In this document: positions 47,334 through 61,054 of the stretch, piece by piece
Layout of the letters: each line of letters opens with the position of its first letter
Position numbering within the stretch: position 1 is the stretch's first letter
DNA from: Acidovorax benzenivorans
Lineage (GTDB): Bacteria > Pseudomonadota > Gammaproteobacteria > Burkholderiales > Burkholderiaceae_C
Reading direction: 5' to 3'
DNA length: 64,000 nucleotides
Assembly (NCBI RefSeq): GCF_028680575.1
Contig: NZ_JAPCKI010000003.1
Coordinates: forward strand, 310,001-374,000
The notes under the pieces: model-generated
Databases searched by the model: none
The model's input: the letters and a program-made list of their open reading frames with translations, nothing else
Told to the model about the DNA's origin: nothing
Position numbers and translations under genes: made by a program

Positions 47334-48230
47334 TTAGATCAGGCCGCTGGTGCGCAGCGCCGACTCGACCACAGCCTCGTTGCTGCTGGCCAGGGGCGTC
47401 ATGGGCAGGCGCATGGTGCCACCACACAGGCCCATGCGGGACATGGCCCACTTGACCGGGATGGGGTTGGCTTCGACAAACAGGTGCTTGTGCACGGGCA
47501 TCAGCTGGAACTGGATCTGCATTGCGCGTTGCACATTGCCCGCCAGCGCAGCCACGCACAGTTCGTGCATCAGGCGCGGGGCCACGTTGGCCGTCACGCT
47601 GATGTTGCCGTGGCCGCCGCACAGCATCAGGGCCACGGCAGTCGGGTCGTCGCCCGAGTACACGCCAAAACCCTTGGGCACATCGCGAATGAGCCACTGG
47701 GCGCGCTCGATGTTGCCGGTGGCTTCCTTGATGCCGATCACGCCGGGCACCTGGGCCAGGCGCAGCACGGTGTCGTGTTGCATATCGGCTACCGAGCGGC
47801 CGGGTACGTTGTACAGCACGATGGGCAGGTCGCCCGTGGCCTCGGCAATCGCCTTGAAGTGCTGGTACTGGCCCTCTTGGGTGGGCTTGTTGTAGTAGGG
47901 CACGACCTGCAGTTGGCTGTCGGCCCCCACGCCGCGCGCGAACTTGGCCAGTTCAATGGCTTCGGCGGTGGAGTTGGCGCCGCAGCCGGCCATGATGGGC
48001 ACGCGCTTGGCAGATTGCTCCACAGCCACTCGGATGATTTCGCAGTGTTCTTCTACATTCACCGTGGGCGATTCGCCCGTGGTGCCCACCACGCCGATGC
48101 AATCGGTGCCTTCGGCAATGTGCCAGTCAATCAGTTTGCGCAAAGTGGGGTAGTCCACGCTACCGTCCTCGTGCATGGGGGTGACGAGGGCGACGATGCT
48201 GCCGGTAAGAGGCACGGAAGAAGAAGTCAT
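47334..48230 (-). CDS. dapA: 4-Hydroxy-tetrahydrodipicolinate synthase
   Basis: First committed step of lysine and meso-diaminopimelate synthesis, condensing pyruvate with aspartate semialdehyde. The 298-residue TIM barrel has [36 protein letters not shown] and the Schiff-base lysine in GIKEATGN. First gene of the dapA-bamC-MBL run. Confidence 0.97.
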   Translation of the reverse strand: MTSSSVPLTGSIVALVTPMHEDGSVDYPTLRKLIDWHIAEGTDCIGVVGTTGESPTVNVEEHCEIIRVAVEQSAKRVPIMAGCGANSTAEAIELAKFARGVGADSQLQVVPYYNKPTQEGQYQHFKAIAEATGDLPIVLYNVPGRSVADMQHDTVLRLAQVPGVIGIKEATGNIERAQWLIRDVPKGFGVYSGDDPTAVALMLCGGHGNISVTANVAPRLMHELCVAALAGNVQRAMQIQFQLMPVHKHLFVEANPIPVKWAMSRMGLCGGTMRLPMTPLASSNEAVVESALRTSGLI

Positions 48231-48260
48231 GTCCGCAGTGGTAAACGGTAAAAGGGCATT

Positions 48261-48815
48261 CTAACTAGCCCCGGTGGGCAAAAGATGTCGTGAGGGTACG
48301 CCCGCCTGCGGGAGTTCCCGCACGGCCGTGATGCGTTGCACGAAACGCGCGGGTTCGTCGATGAAGCCGTGCTCGTAGGCCACCACGCGCAGGTCCTGGC
48401 ATGCCTGCAGCAGTTCGCCGGGCGCCAGCAGGAACTCCGCCCGCGCCGGGCGCCCCACGGTTTCGTTGCCTTGGGCAAAGGTTTCATAGACCAGCACCCC
48501 GCCCGGCGCCACGCTGGCGACGATGGTGGGCAGCAGTGGGCGCCACAGGTAGTTGGTGACGACCACGCCACCAAAGCGGCGACCTGCAAAAGGCCAGGGG
48601 CCGTTTTCGATGTCGGCCAGCACCATGTCGCCCAGCCCCGCGCAGGCGGCGATGGCCTCGGCTGACCGGTCTACCCCCACCACGGTGTGCCCCAACTCGC
48701 GCAGGTAACGCAGGTGGCGGCCCGCACCACAGGCCACGTCCAGCACGGCGCTCTGGGGGGCGATCAGGTGGCTCCAGCGCCGCACCCATTCCGAAGGGGC
48801 TTCCGTACCGTGCAT
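48261..48815 (-). CDS. SAM-dependent methyltransferase, class I
   Basis: 184-residue methyltransferase of the TehB/methyltransf_25 type. SAM motif I is VLDVACGAGRHLRYL (near 25-40), with the acidic residue in VVGVDRSAEAI and motif II in DMVLADIENGPWPF. ATG 48815 (MHGTEAPSEWV) is preferred; the frame further upstream runs through a repeat copy and an antisense segment. The substrate is unknown. It precedes dapA on the same strand with a 30-bp gap. Confidence 0.85.
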   Translation of the reverse strand: MHGTEAPSEWVRRWSHLIAPQSAVLDVACGAGRHLRYLRELGHTVVGVDRSAEAIAACAGLGDMVLADIENGPWPFAGRRFGGVVVTNYLWRPLLPTIVASVAPGGVLVYETFAQGNETVGRPARAEFLLAPGELLQACQDLRVVAYEHGFIDEPARFVQRITAVRELPQAGVPSRHLLPTGAS

Positions 48816-48817
48816 AA

Positions 48818-48882
48818 GACTATAAAAATGATAGCTGTCGGCGCATGATTCACTTGCGCTAGGGGCCAAAAATGCTTCAAAC
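48818..48882 (+). repeat. Dispersed ~60-bp repeat, copy 10 (upstream of methyltransferase)
   Basis: TATAAAAATGATAGCTGTC, 15 nt, TGCGCTAGGGGCC, then AAAAATGCTTC. It lies in the 79-bp gap between the 51-aa gene and the methyltransferase, ending 3 nt before the latter's start codon. Confidence 0.75.
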
Positions 48883-48894
48883 CCTGTGGAGGGG

Positions 48895-49050
48895 TCAGAA
48901 ACACGCCCACATCTGGTCGGCCAGCAGCACCATGAACTCGGGCACGGTGTACAGGCCAAACACCACCAGGCACAGCAGGACTGCCACGGCACCCCCCAGC
49001 CAGCGCAGGGCGCGCGGCACGGGTTTGTGGGGTGGGGTGGGGTGGTTCAT
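48895..49050 (-). CDS. 51-aa single-pass membrane protein
   Basis: Short frame of 51 codons: MNHPTPPHKPVPRALRWLGG, a hydrophobic helix (AVAVLLCLVVFGLY), then TVPEFMVLLADQMWACF. It starts 25 nt after the stop of the MFS gene on the same strand and probably shares its transcript. Pro/His-rich start, basic juxtamembrane residues and one helix suggest an inner-membrane micropeptide with the C-terminus in the periplasm. No family was recognised and the ribosome site is weak. Confidence 0.6.
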   Translation of the reverse strand: MNHPTPPHKPVPRALRWLGGAVAVLLCLVVFGLYTVPEFMVLLADQMWACF

Positions 49051-49075
49051 GTTGGGCTCAGGCGGGTTAGTCGGA

Positions 49076-50293
49076 CTATGCCGGTTGTGGGGTGTTGCGC
49101 GTGATCGGGCTTTCCTTGACCGGCAGGTTCACCAGCGCGGCAAACACGCCTAGGCCGATTGCGATGTACCAGACGATATCGTAGCTGCCGGTGGCGTCAT
49201 ACAGATAACCGCCCAGCCACACGCCCAGGAAGCTGCCGATCTGGTGGCTGAAGAACACAAAACCACCCAGCATCGACAGATGCTGCACGCCAAAGATCTG
49301 CGCGATGGTGGCGTTGGTGGGTGGGATGGTGGACAGCCACAACGTGCCCATTACCGCCGAGAACACGTACACCGACAGCGGCGACAGCGGCACCAGCAGG
49401 AAGATGCTGATCGCCACCGCGCGGGCAAAGTAGATGAAGGCGAGGATGTGGCGCTTGGGCATGCGCTGGCCCAGCGTGCCGGCGATGTAGGTGCCGAACA
49501 CATTGAACAGCCCGATCAGCGCCAGTGCATAGCTGGCCACCTGCGGCGACAGGCCATGGTCCTTGAGGTAGCTGGGCATGTGCACGCCAATGAACACCAC
49601 CTGGAAGCCACACACAAAGTAGCCCGCCATCAACAGGTTGAAGCTGGGGTAGCGGAAGGCTTCGCCCAGCGCCTGCTGGATGGTCTGCTCGCGCTTTGCC
49701 GGTGCCGTGCCCTTGAAGCCCGGCTCGCGCAGGCCAAAGGCCAGCGGCACGATCAGCAGCACGGCCATCGACAGCACCAGCAGTGCCTGCTGCCAGCCCA
49801 GTCCGGCAATCAGCCAGCCTTCGACCGGCACCATCAGAAACTGCCCGAACGAACCCGCCGCCGCTGCCACGCCCATGGCCCAGGAGCGTTTCTCGGGTGC
49901 AATCTGTCGCCCCAGCACGCCATAGATCACAGCATAGGTAGTGCCAGCCTGCGCGGCGCCAATCAGCACGCCGGCCGTCAGTGCAAACAGGGTGGGAGTG
50001 GGCGACAGCGCCATGCCTGCAAGGCCCAGGCCGTACAGAGCCGCCCCGCCGATCAGCACACGGAAGGCTCCGAACCGGTCGGCCACCATGCCCGCAAAAA
50101 TACCGATCACGCCCCAGGACAGGTTTTGGATGGCGATGGCCAGGGCGAACGACTGGCGCGTCCAGCCCATTTCCTGGGTGATGGGCAAAAGCCACAGCCC
50201 GAACCCGTGGCGGATGCCCATGGACAGCGTCACGATGGCCGCACCGCACGCCAGCACCTGGAACATGGATAGTTTGGGAGGATTCATATGCAT
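49076..50293 (-). CDS. MFS transporter, OFA/monocarboxylate-like
   Basis: Twelve-helix carrier of about 405 residues. GIRHGFGLWLLPITQEMGW in helix 1, FAGMVADRFGAFRV after helix 2 and FGTYIAGTLGQRMPKRHI in the middle place it near the oxalate/formate-monocarboxylate MFS groups. ATG 50293 is supported by TACATT 7 nt upstream; ATG 50287 is the next codon choice. A 51-aa membrane protein follows. The substrate is unknown; organic acids are a reasonable guess. Confidence 0.85.
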   Translation of the reverse strand: MHMNPPKLSMFQVLACGAAIVTLSMGIRHGFGLWLLPITQEMGWTRQSFALAIAIQNLSWGVIGIFAGMVADRFGAFRVLIGGAALYGLGLAGMALSPTPTLFALTAGVLIGAAQAGTTYAVIYGVLGRQIAPEKRSWAMGVAAAAGSFGQFLMVPVEGWLIAGLGWQQALLVLSMAVLLIVPLAFGLREPGFKGTAPAKREQTIQQALGEAFRYPSFNLLMAGYFVCGFQVVFIGVHMPSYLKDHGLSPQVASYALALIGLFNVFGTYIAGTLGQRMPKRHILAFIYFARAVAISIFLLVPLSPLSVYVFSAVMGTLWLSTIPPTNATIAQIFGVQHLSMLGGFVFFSHQIGSFLGVWLGGYLYDATGSYDIVWYIAIGLGVFAALVNLPVKESPITRNTPQPA

Positions 50294-50300
50294 GCGCAGG

Positions 50301-50306
50301 AATGTA
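50301..50306 (-). promoter_or_regulatory. -10-like hexamer 7 nt before MFS start
   Basis: TACATT on the minus strand, then CCTGCGC and ATG 50293. No Shine-Dalgarno. Confidence 0.4.
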
Positions 50307-50437
50307 GCCAGATTGCGTGAACCGCGCTGATACACCCGCGACCAATACAGTTGGCGGTGGGGGCGGCGAAAACGCAGAGGCTGGCGCAATGGTTGGAGAG
50401 GCTGGGTATTTATCCAGCTATTGCTGCGGTGCCGCAC

Positions 50438-50443
50438 TACAAT
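50438..50443 (+). promoter_or_regulatory. -10-like hexamer 7 nt before parE start
   Basis: TACAAT, then CCGCCCC and ATG 50451. Same geometry and nearly the same spacer as coaBC. Confidence 0.5.
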
Positions 50444-50450
50444 CCGCCCC

Positions 50451-52433
<1,983 letters not shown>

Positions 52434-52466
52434 CGTGCTGAGCCCTAGGCACCCGCGCTGCTTGCC

Positions 52467-53311
52467 ATGACCTCATTTCGCAAAATCGGCCGCTTGCGCT
52501 GGTATTTATTGAGTTGTTTGCTATGCATTTTGCAGCAAACCGCCCATGCGGACCTGTGGGCACATGTGGACGAGCGCGGCGTGACGCACTTTGCGGCCGA
52601 GCAGGTCGATGCGCGCTACCAGCTGTTTTTTCGCGGCAACGACTTCGACTCGACCCGCGATGCGCCTGCCGGTGCGTTGCCCATGCCCTACGCGCTGCCA
52701 GCAGCGGGCGCACGCCTGCTGGCCTTTTTTGACATTGCGCCCGACTACAAACGCGTGAAACACCACCTGCGCTCGGCGTCCGCGCGGCACGGGGTGGACT
52801 ACGAACTGCTGCAGGCCGTGATCGCGACCGAGTCCGGCTTTGACGCCACCGCCGTGTCGCCCAAAGGCGCCGTGGGCCTGATGCAGGTGATGCCCACCAC
52901 GGCCAACCGCTTTGGTGTGAGCAGCGACGCCAAGCGCACGGTAGAGCAAAAGCTGGCCGACCCGGCCGTGAACGTGCCCATCGGTACCCGCTACCTGCGC
53001 CACCTGCTGGACCTGTTTCCTGGTCGCATGGATCTGGCTGTGGCCGCCTACAACGCTGGCGAAGGCGCGGTGCAAAAGGCGGGCAACCAGATACCGGCCT
53101 TCAAGGAAACGCAGAACTATGTGCGCACCGTGCTGGGCCTGTACGCCCAGCTCAAGCCCCCGGCGCCGGTGCTGGCGCAGCGTGCGCTGCCCGGCCGTGT
53201 GCGCATGGAGCTGTCGGGCGGCGCGCAGAACCGGGGCAGCCTGCCGCCCACCCGCGTGGCGCAGACACCCCCCGCCCCCCAGAACGTGAATCCAGAAACT
53301 GTATCCAACGA

Positions 53312-53315
<4 letters not shown>
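52467..53315 (+). CDS. Lytic transglycosylase, Slt/MltC-like catalytic domain
   Basis: Periplasmic murein lytic transglycosylase of 282 residues. Signal peptide [14 protein letters not shown], a short DUF4124-like N-terminal part ([15 protein letters not shown]), then a goose-lysozyme-type domain with catalytic Glu122 in [26 protein letters not shown] and [12 protein letters not shown]. The tail is Pro-rich. Its stop overlaps the parC start as ATGA, so it is coupled to parC. The signal peptide region is encoded by a copy of the dispersed repeat (52477-52532). Confidence 0.92.
52477..52532 (-). repeat. Dispersed ~60-bp repeat, copy 11 (signal peptide of transglycosylase)
   Basis: On the minus strand GCATAGCAAAC, 15 nt, AGCGCAAGCGGCC, then GATTTTG. 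Antisense to the gene and in a different reading phase (G CTA T) from the other antisense copies. Confidence 0.55.
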
Positions 53316-55669
<2,354 letters not shown>

Positions 55670-55878
55670 TCGTTTTCGGTTCGGGGCGGTTGCCCGCGCC
55701 CGTGCGGCGCCGGGGCCCGCCCAGCGCGCGGCTCAGAGGGCAGGCGCCGTGCTGCAGGGGGGCAAAGGTGGACCCCATGCCGGGCAAGGGCAGACCCTGA
55801 TGCCGAGGTGATGTGTTTGTGCGATGGTGAAAAAAAGAGCAACATCTGCACACAAACACAACGCTTCAGGAGACGTCC

Positions 55879-57669
55879 ATGCCCAAGCAATTCCGAATGG
55901 CCCACAAACTCTGGCTGGCGGTGGTGCTGATCGTGGTGCTGCTGGCCGCCGTGGTGGGCTTCTCGGGCTACCGGTCGGCCAAGGTGCAGGCCGAGGCCGA
56001 TGCGGTGGCGAAGGACATGGAGGCCCGCGTGCAGGCCGCAATCCGCTGGTCGGGCCTGACAGAGACCAACGCGGCGCGCACCCAGGCGCTCATCGTCAGT
56101 GGTGACGCAGCGGTGGAGGCCGAGTTCAAGGACGTGATTGCGGCGACCACGGCGCAGATCAGCGAGGTACAAAAGTCTCTGGAGGCCATGGCCCTGTCCG
56201 ACGCCGACAAGGCGCAGATGGCCAAAATCGCCGGAGCCCGCAAGGCCATGATCGACCTGCGCGGCCAGGCTCGCAAGCTCAAGGCCGACGGGCAGCAAGA
56301 CCAGGCCATTGCACTGGTCAAGCAGTCGTACAACCCGGCCGTGGCCACTTACCTGCAAACCCTGCGAGATTTTGTGCAGCAGCAACAACAAAATGCGGCC
56401 GCCAAGCAGCAAGAGATGGCGGCCTCGCGCATGCTCACCGTCAAGATCGCGGCGGTGGCCGTGGGCCTGCTGCTGCTGGCCATCATCGTGGGGGCGTATT
56501 ACCTGATTGGCAGCATTCAGCGGCCTTTGGCCCAGGCCAATGGCCTGGCTGACCGCATTGCGGGTGGCGACCTGAGCCTGCAGGAGGCTGTCACCCGGGG
56601 CGATGAATTCGGCGACCTTCTGCGCTCGCTCTATGCCATGAGCAATGCATTGGGGCGCATGGTGCACCAGGTGCGCCAAAGCACGGACAGCATTGCCATT
56701 GCCAGCGCAGAGATCGCGACCGGCAACCAGGATCTGTCGGCCCGCACCGAGCAGACCTCCAGCAACCTGCAGGAGACCGCCGCTGCGATGGAGGAGTTCA
56801 CCAGCACCATCCAGCAAAGCGCAGGCAGCGCCCAGCAGGCCAGCAGCCTGGCAGCAGGCGCAAGCGGCGTGGCACGCCGGGGCGGCGAGGTGGTGACCCA
56901 GGTGGTGGCCACCATGGAGGACATCAACCACAGCAGCAAGAAGATCGCGGACATCATTGGCGTGATCGACGGCATTGCGTTCCAGACCAACATCCTGGCG
57001 CTCAATGCGGCGGTGGAGGCCGCTCGGGCCGGTGAGCAAGGCCGGGGCTTTGCCGTGGTGGCCAGCGAGGTGCGCAGCCTCGCGCAGCGCAGCGCCGAGG
57101 CGGCCAAGGAGATCAAGCTGCTCATCAGCGCGTCGGTCGAGAAGGTGGAGACCGGTTCGCGCCTGGTGTCTGACGCGGGTACCACCATGACCGACATCGT
57201 GCAGTCGGTGCAGCGCGTGACCGACATGATCGGCGAGATCACCGCCGCATCGTCCGAGCAGAGCGCGGGGGTGTCGCAGGTCAACAAGGCGATCAGCAAC
57301 CTGGACCAGATGACCCAGCAGAACGCCGCCCTGGTGGAAGAAAGCGCGGCAGCCGCGCAGAGCCTGCGCGAGCAGGCCGATCACCTGGCGCGCGAGGTGT
57401 CGATGTTCAAGGTGAACGCCGCCAGCTACGGGCCTGCGCAGGCCGCCATCGGGGTCGCACGCGGTGCGGCCAAGGCCACAACCACCATGCCTGCTACCCG
57501 CAACAAGCCCGCAGCGGCCACCGCCGGGGGCGGTGCCCCTGCAGCCCGCATCAGCACTGCGAGTGCCCCGGCGGCGCTGGCCAAGGCGCCTCCACCATCG
57601 TCAGCCGCGAGGCAAAGTGCCAAGCAGGGCGCTACGGCCGGTGCGGAGGACGACTGGGAGTCTTTCTGA
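55879..57669 (+). CDS. Methyl-accepting chemotaxis protein with DWESF tail
   Basis: 596-residue chemoreceptor: TM1 (about 11-31), four-helix-bundle periplasmic domain, TM2 (about 185-207), HAMP, and a signalling hairpin whose tip [20 protein letters not shown] is near 366. A Pro/Ala-rich flexible tail (about 515-588) ends EDDWESF. The last five residues resemble the NWETF pentapeptide that tethers CheR and CheB in E. coli high-abundance receptors. The receptor at 18251 lacks it. ATG 55879 follows TTCAGGAGACGTCC. The ligand is unknown. Confidence 0.93.
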   Translation: MPKQFRMAHKLWLAVVLIVVLLAAVVGFSGYRSAKVQAEADAVAKDMEARVQAAIRWSGLTETNAARTQALIVSGDAAVEAEFKDVIAATTAQISEVQKSLEAMALSDADKAQMAKIAGARKAMIDLRGQARKLKADGQQDQAIALVKQSYNPAVATYLQTLRDFVQQQQQNAAAKQQEMAASRMLTVKIAAVAVGLLLLAIIVGAYYLIGSIQRPLAQANGLADRIAGGDLSLQEAVTRGDEFGDLLRSLYAMSNALGRMVHQVRQSTDSIAIASAEIATGNQDLSARTEQTSSNLQETAAAMEEFTSTIQQSAGSAQQASSLAAGASGVARRGGEVVTQVVATMEDINHSSKKIADIIGVIDGIAFQTNILALNAAVEAARAGEQGRGFAVVASEVRSLAQRSAEAAKEIKLLISASVEKVETGSRLVSDAGTTMTDIVQSVQRVTDMIGEITAASSEQSAGVSQVNKAISNLDQMTQQNAALVEESAAAAQSLREQADHLAREVSMFKVNAASYGPAQAAIGVARGAAKATTTMPATRNKPAAATAGGGAPAARISTASAPAALAKAPPPSSAARQSAKQGATAGAEDDWESF

Positions 57670-57737
57670 CGCGCTGAGGTGGGCGGCCCCCGGCTGCCGC
57701 AAGCCGCCGCAACTGGCCTCAGCGCTGCGCAGACAAC

Positions 57738-57771
57738 AAAAAACCCATGGCAGCGATGCCATGGGTTTTTT
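57738..57771. terminator. Bidirectional intrinsic terminator
   Basis: CCCATGGCA-GCGA-TGCCATGGG with six A before and six T after. It serves the chemoreceptor gene and convergent ridA-like gene. Confidence 0.9.
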
Positions 57772-57808
57772 GCTAGGGCGCGCGGTCTGCGAGATCGTCA
57801 ACAGGTTT

Positions 57809-58267
57809 TTAGGCCAGTTCGGCGATCAGCTCAATCTCAACGCATGCACCCATGGGGATCTGGGCGACGCCGAAGGCGCTGCGGGCATGCACGCCCTTCT
57901 CGCCAAACACCTGGCCCAACAGTTCGCTGGCGCCATTGGTCACCAGGTGTTGCTCGGTGAAATCGCCCGTGGAGTTCACCAGGCTCATCACCTTGACGAT
58001 GCGCTTGATGCGATTCAGGTCGCCGCCGCAGGCGGCCTGCAGCGTGCCCATCAGGTCGATGGCCACGGCACGCGCGGCCTGCTTGCCTTCTTCGGTGCCG
58101 ATATCGCGGCCAAATTGCGCGGCCCAGGGCTTGCCGTCCTTGCGGGCGATGTGGCCACTCAGAAACACCAGGTTGCCTGTCTGCACATAGGGCACGTAGG
58201 CGGCGGCGGGCACCGACACGGGGGGCAGTGTGATGTTGAGTTCTTTCAGCTTGTCGTAAACGCTCAT
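57809..58267 (-). CDS. RidA/YjgF/Rid family protein
   Basis: 152-residue member of the Rid superfamily, trimeric enzymes that hydrolyse reactive enamines/imines in the RidA branch. Segments: YVPYVQTGNLVFLSGHIARKDGKPW, AARAVAIDLMGTLQAACGGDLNRIKRIVKVMSLVNSTGDF, VHARSAFGVAQIPMGACVEIELIAEL. The RidA-type catalytic Arg (RxA in PxR) appears as HARSAFGV. It is longer than RidA (about 128 aa) and closer to the RidA-like YjgH/Rid2-3 groups, so enamine deaminase activity is not assured. Confidence 0.87.
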   Translation of the reverse strand: MSVYDKLKELNITLPPVSVPAAAYVPYVQTGNLVFLSGHIARKDGKPWAAQFGRDIGTEEGKQAARAVAIDLMGTLQAACGGDLNRIKRIVKVMSLVNSTGDFTEQHLVTNGASELLGQVFGEKGVHARSAFGVAQIPMGACVEIELIAELA

Positions 58268-58392
58268 GGTGGTCCTCGGTAGGAAATGCGGGGTTTATGA
58301 AAGAGGGCGATCCGATGCACGGGCCGCCAGGCGCGGTAAGTGTTACACAGCGCCTCGTCTTCGCACCCGCGCAGCAGGCCCCAGCGGCGCAT

Positions 58393-58398
58393 TAGCAT
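58393..58398 (+). promoter_or_regulatory. -10-like hexamer 6 nt before comEC start
   Basis: TAGCAT, then CAGCGC and ATG 58405. No ribosome site. Confidence 0.35.
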
Positions 58399-58404
58399 CA
58401 GCGC

Positions 58405-60969
58405 ATGTCCGCCATAAGCGCCCCTAATGCCGCGCCGCTGCCCGCTACAGGCCAGGGAGTGGAGTTGCCCGTGCCCTCGCGCCCGTGGCTGCTGCCTGCC
58501 GCGTTACTGGGCGTGGTGGCGGGTGCCGCGCTGCAACTGCAGCAGCCCACGCTATGGCCTGCAGCAGACTATGGATGGCTGCTGGGGGTGGGTTTGCTGC
58601 TGGGTGGTTGTGCGGTGGCTGCAGCACGGCTGCGCCCAGGACAGGGCTGGGCCCGCTGGGTCGTTGCCGTCGCGCCCTGGCTGGTGTTGCTGGCGGGTGC
58701 GCTGGCCATGGCGGGTGGAACCGGCCTGCGGGCGGTGGCCTACCAGGCGCAGGCATTGCCAGCGGCGCTGGAGGGCCAGGACCTGCGCATCACCGGTGTG
58801 GTGGCCGCCATGCCGCAGATCAACGAGGCGGGCACCCGTTGGCGCATGGCGGTGGAGTCGGCTACGCGGCAAGGCGCACCCGTGCCCCTGCCCCCGCAGA
58901 TCGATGTGGCCTGGTATGGCGGCGCCTTCGGCGGTGCGGGGGAGGTGTTGGACCTGCAGCGCCTGCCCGCCCCGGTGCGTGCGGGCGAGCGATGGCAGAT
59001 CACCGTGCGTCTGAAGGCGCCGCACGGCCTGCGCAACCCGCACGGTTTTGACTACGAGTTGTGGATGTGGGAGCAGGGCGTGCAAGCCACCGGCTATGTG
59101 CGTGCAGGCCCCAAGGACGAGCCTCCGGTGCGTGTTGCGTCTACCTGGCAGCACCCGGTGGAGCAACTGCGCCAGCGGGTGCGAGACGCCATCATGGAGC
59201 GCCTGGTGCGCGGCCAGGATGGGGAGCTGGGCGACACCACCGACCCTGGCCGCACGCGCACCGCAGGGGTGGTGGCGGCGCTGGTCACCGGCGACCAGCG
59301 CGCCATTGACCGGGCGGACTGGGATGTGTTTCGTGCCACCGGGGTAGCCCACCTCATGAGTATTTCGGGCCTGCACATCACCCTGTTTGCCTGGCTGGCG
59401 GCGCTGGCTGTGCGGGCACTGTGGCGGCGCTCACCCCGTTTGTGCCTGGCAGTGCCGGCGCCCTCAGCTGCGCTGGTGGCAGGTGTGCTGCTGGCCACGG
59501 CCTACGCCCTTTTCAGCGGCTGGGGCGTGCCCGCGCAGCGCACGGTGACCATGCTGGCCATCGTGGCGCTGCTGCAGCTGAGTGGGCGTCGCTGGCCCTG
59601 GCCCCAGGTGTGGCTGCTGGCCTGTGGGGCCGTGGTGCTGGTGGACCCCTGGGCGCTGGCACAGGCGGGCTTCTGGTTGAGCTTTGTGGCTGTGGGGGTG
59701 TTGTTTGCTACTAATCCAATAGCTGCTGAGGCAATTGGGACAAGCGCTACAGGCCATTTTTATGCATTGGTGCGCGAGCAATGGGTGGTGACGCTGGCGC
59801 TGACGCCCCTGGGCTTGTTGCTGTTTGGCCAAGTCTCGCTGGTGGGTTTTGTGGCCAACCTGGTGGCCATCCCCTGGGTCACGCTGGTGGTTACGCCACT
59901 GGCGCTGGGGGGCGTGTTGTGGGCGCCGCTGTGGAGTGTGGCGGCCCTCAGCCTGCAGCCGTTCACATTGTTTCTGCAGTGGCTGGCGCAGTGGCCCTGG
60001 GCCGCCGTGTTTTTGCCTGCTGCACCGCTGTGGGCGGGCGTGGCGGCGGTGGCCGGGGGCGCGCTGCTGGCCATGCGCCTGCCCTGGCGGCTGCGTTTGC
60101 TCGCGCTGCCTTTGTTGCTGCCGGTGTTGTGGTGGCAGCCAGCGCGGCCCGCAGCGGGGCAGTTTGAGCTGTTGGCCGCCGACATTGGCCAGGGCAATGC
60201 CGTGCTGGTGCGCACCTCCACGCACACGTTGCTGTACGACGCCGGACCGCGCTTCAGCCGCGAGAGCGATGCGGGCCACCGCGTGCTGGTGCCACTGCTG
60301 CGCGCGCTGGGGGAGCAGGTGGATGTGCTCATGCTCAGCCACCGCGATGCCGACCACACCGGTGGGGCGGCGGCGGTGCTGGCCCAGCAGCCCCATGCCG
60401 AACTCACCGGCTCCATCGAGGCCGAGCACGCCCTGCAACGCTTGCGCCCCAACCGGCCCTGCCTGGCGGGCCAGCGCTGGGAATGGGATGGCGTGACTCT
60501 GGAGGTGCTGCACCCCCTACCCGGCGACGACGCCCCAGCGCCCAAGGCCCCGCGTCCCAACGCGCTCAGCTGCGTGCTGCGCATCACCGCCGCCGGGCCA
60601 GAGGGCGCGTCGGCTTTGCTGGTGGGCGACATTGAGGCACCACAGGAACAATCCTTGCTGGCGCGCGGCGCACCCCTGCAGGCCGACCTGCTGCTGGTGC
60701 CGCACCATGGCAGCAAGACCTCGTCGTCCGTGGCTTTTCTGGAGGCAGTCCAGCCGCGCACTGCTTTGGTGCAGGCCGGGTATCGCAACCGGTTTGGCCA
60801 TCCGGCGCCGGATGTGCTGCAGCGTTACCGCGCGCACCACATTGCGGTGGTGGAGTCTTCGCGCTGTGGGGCGGCCCGCTGGGCCTCGTCACAACCTGCG
60901 CAGGTTGCCTGCGAACGCGACACCCGTGAGCATTACTGGCAGCACCGCATGGTGCCACGGGACGATTGA
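58405..60969 (+). CDS. comEC: ComEC/Rec2 DNA-uptake channel
   Basis: Inner-membrane channel for single-stranded DNA entry in natural transformation. The 854-residue product has an N-terminal DUF4131/OB-like part, a competence domain of about ten helices (FRATGVAHLMSISGLHITLFAW is the signature), and a C-terminal MBL-type domain (LAADIGQGNAVLVRT, MLSHRDADHTGGAAAVL, LVPHHGSKTSSS) that may degrade the non-entering strand. ATG 58405 has TAGCAT 6 nt upstream. The loop TNPIAAEAIGTSATGHFYAL near 434-453 is encoded by a repeat copy between two helices. Confidence 0.94.
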   Translation: MSAISAPNAAPLPATGQGVELPVPSRPWLLPAALLGVVAGAALQLQQPTLWPAADYGWLLGVGLLLGGCAVAAARLRPGQGWARWVVAVAPWLVLLAGALAMAGGTGLRAVAYQAQALPAALEGQDLRITGVVAAMPQINEAGTRWRMAVESATRQGAPVPLPPQIDVAWYGGAFGGAGEVLDLQRLPAPVRAGERWQITVRLKAPHGLRNPHGFDYELWMWEQGVQATGYVRAGPKDEPPVRVASTWQHPVEQLRQRVRDAIMERLVRGQDGELGDTTDPGRTRTAGVVAALVTGDQRAIDRADWDVFRATGVAHLMSISGLHITLFAWLAALAVRALWRRSPRLCLAVPAPSAALVAGVLLATAYALFSGWGVPAQRTVTMLAIVALLQLSGRRWPWPQVWLLACGAVVLVDPWALAQAGFWLSFVAVGVLFATNPIAAEAIGTSATGHFYALVREQWVVTLALTPLGLLLFGQVSLVGFVANLVAIPWVTLVVTPLALGGVLWAPLWSVAALSLQPFTLFLQWLAQWPWAAVFLPAAPLWAGVAAVAGGALLAMRLPWRLRLLALPLLLPVLWWQPARPAAGQFELLAADIGQGNAVLVRTSTHTLLYDAGPRFSRESDAGHRVLVPLLRALGEQVDVLMLSHRDADHTGGAAAVLAQQPHAELTGSIEAEHALQRLRPNRPCLAGQRWEWDGVTLEVLHPLPGDDAPAPKAPRPNALSCVLRITAAGPEGASALLVGDIEAPQEQSLLARGAPLQADLLLVPHHGSKTSSSVAFLEAVQPRTALVQAGYRNRFGHPAPDVLQRYRAHHIAVVESSRCGAARWASSQPAQVACERDTREHYWQHRMVPRDD
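59703..59766 (+). repeat. Dispersed ~60-bp repeat, copy 12 (inside comEC)
   Basis: TTTGCTACTAATCCAATAGC, 4 nt, then 15 nt, AGCGCTACAGGCC, then ATTTTTATGC. Sense orientation, phase ATA GCT. Confidence 0.8.
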
Positions 60970-61054
60970 TTCGGGGGCGATGGCGCAGCGCCGCCAGGGG
61001 TGTTGCGCGATGGCAGGCTCACAACTTGCTATCCTGACTGCAGGAGGCCCGTTC

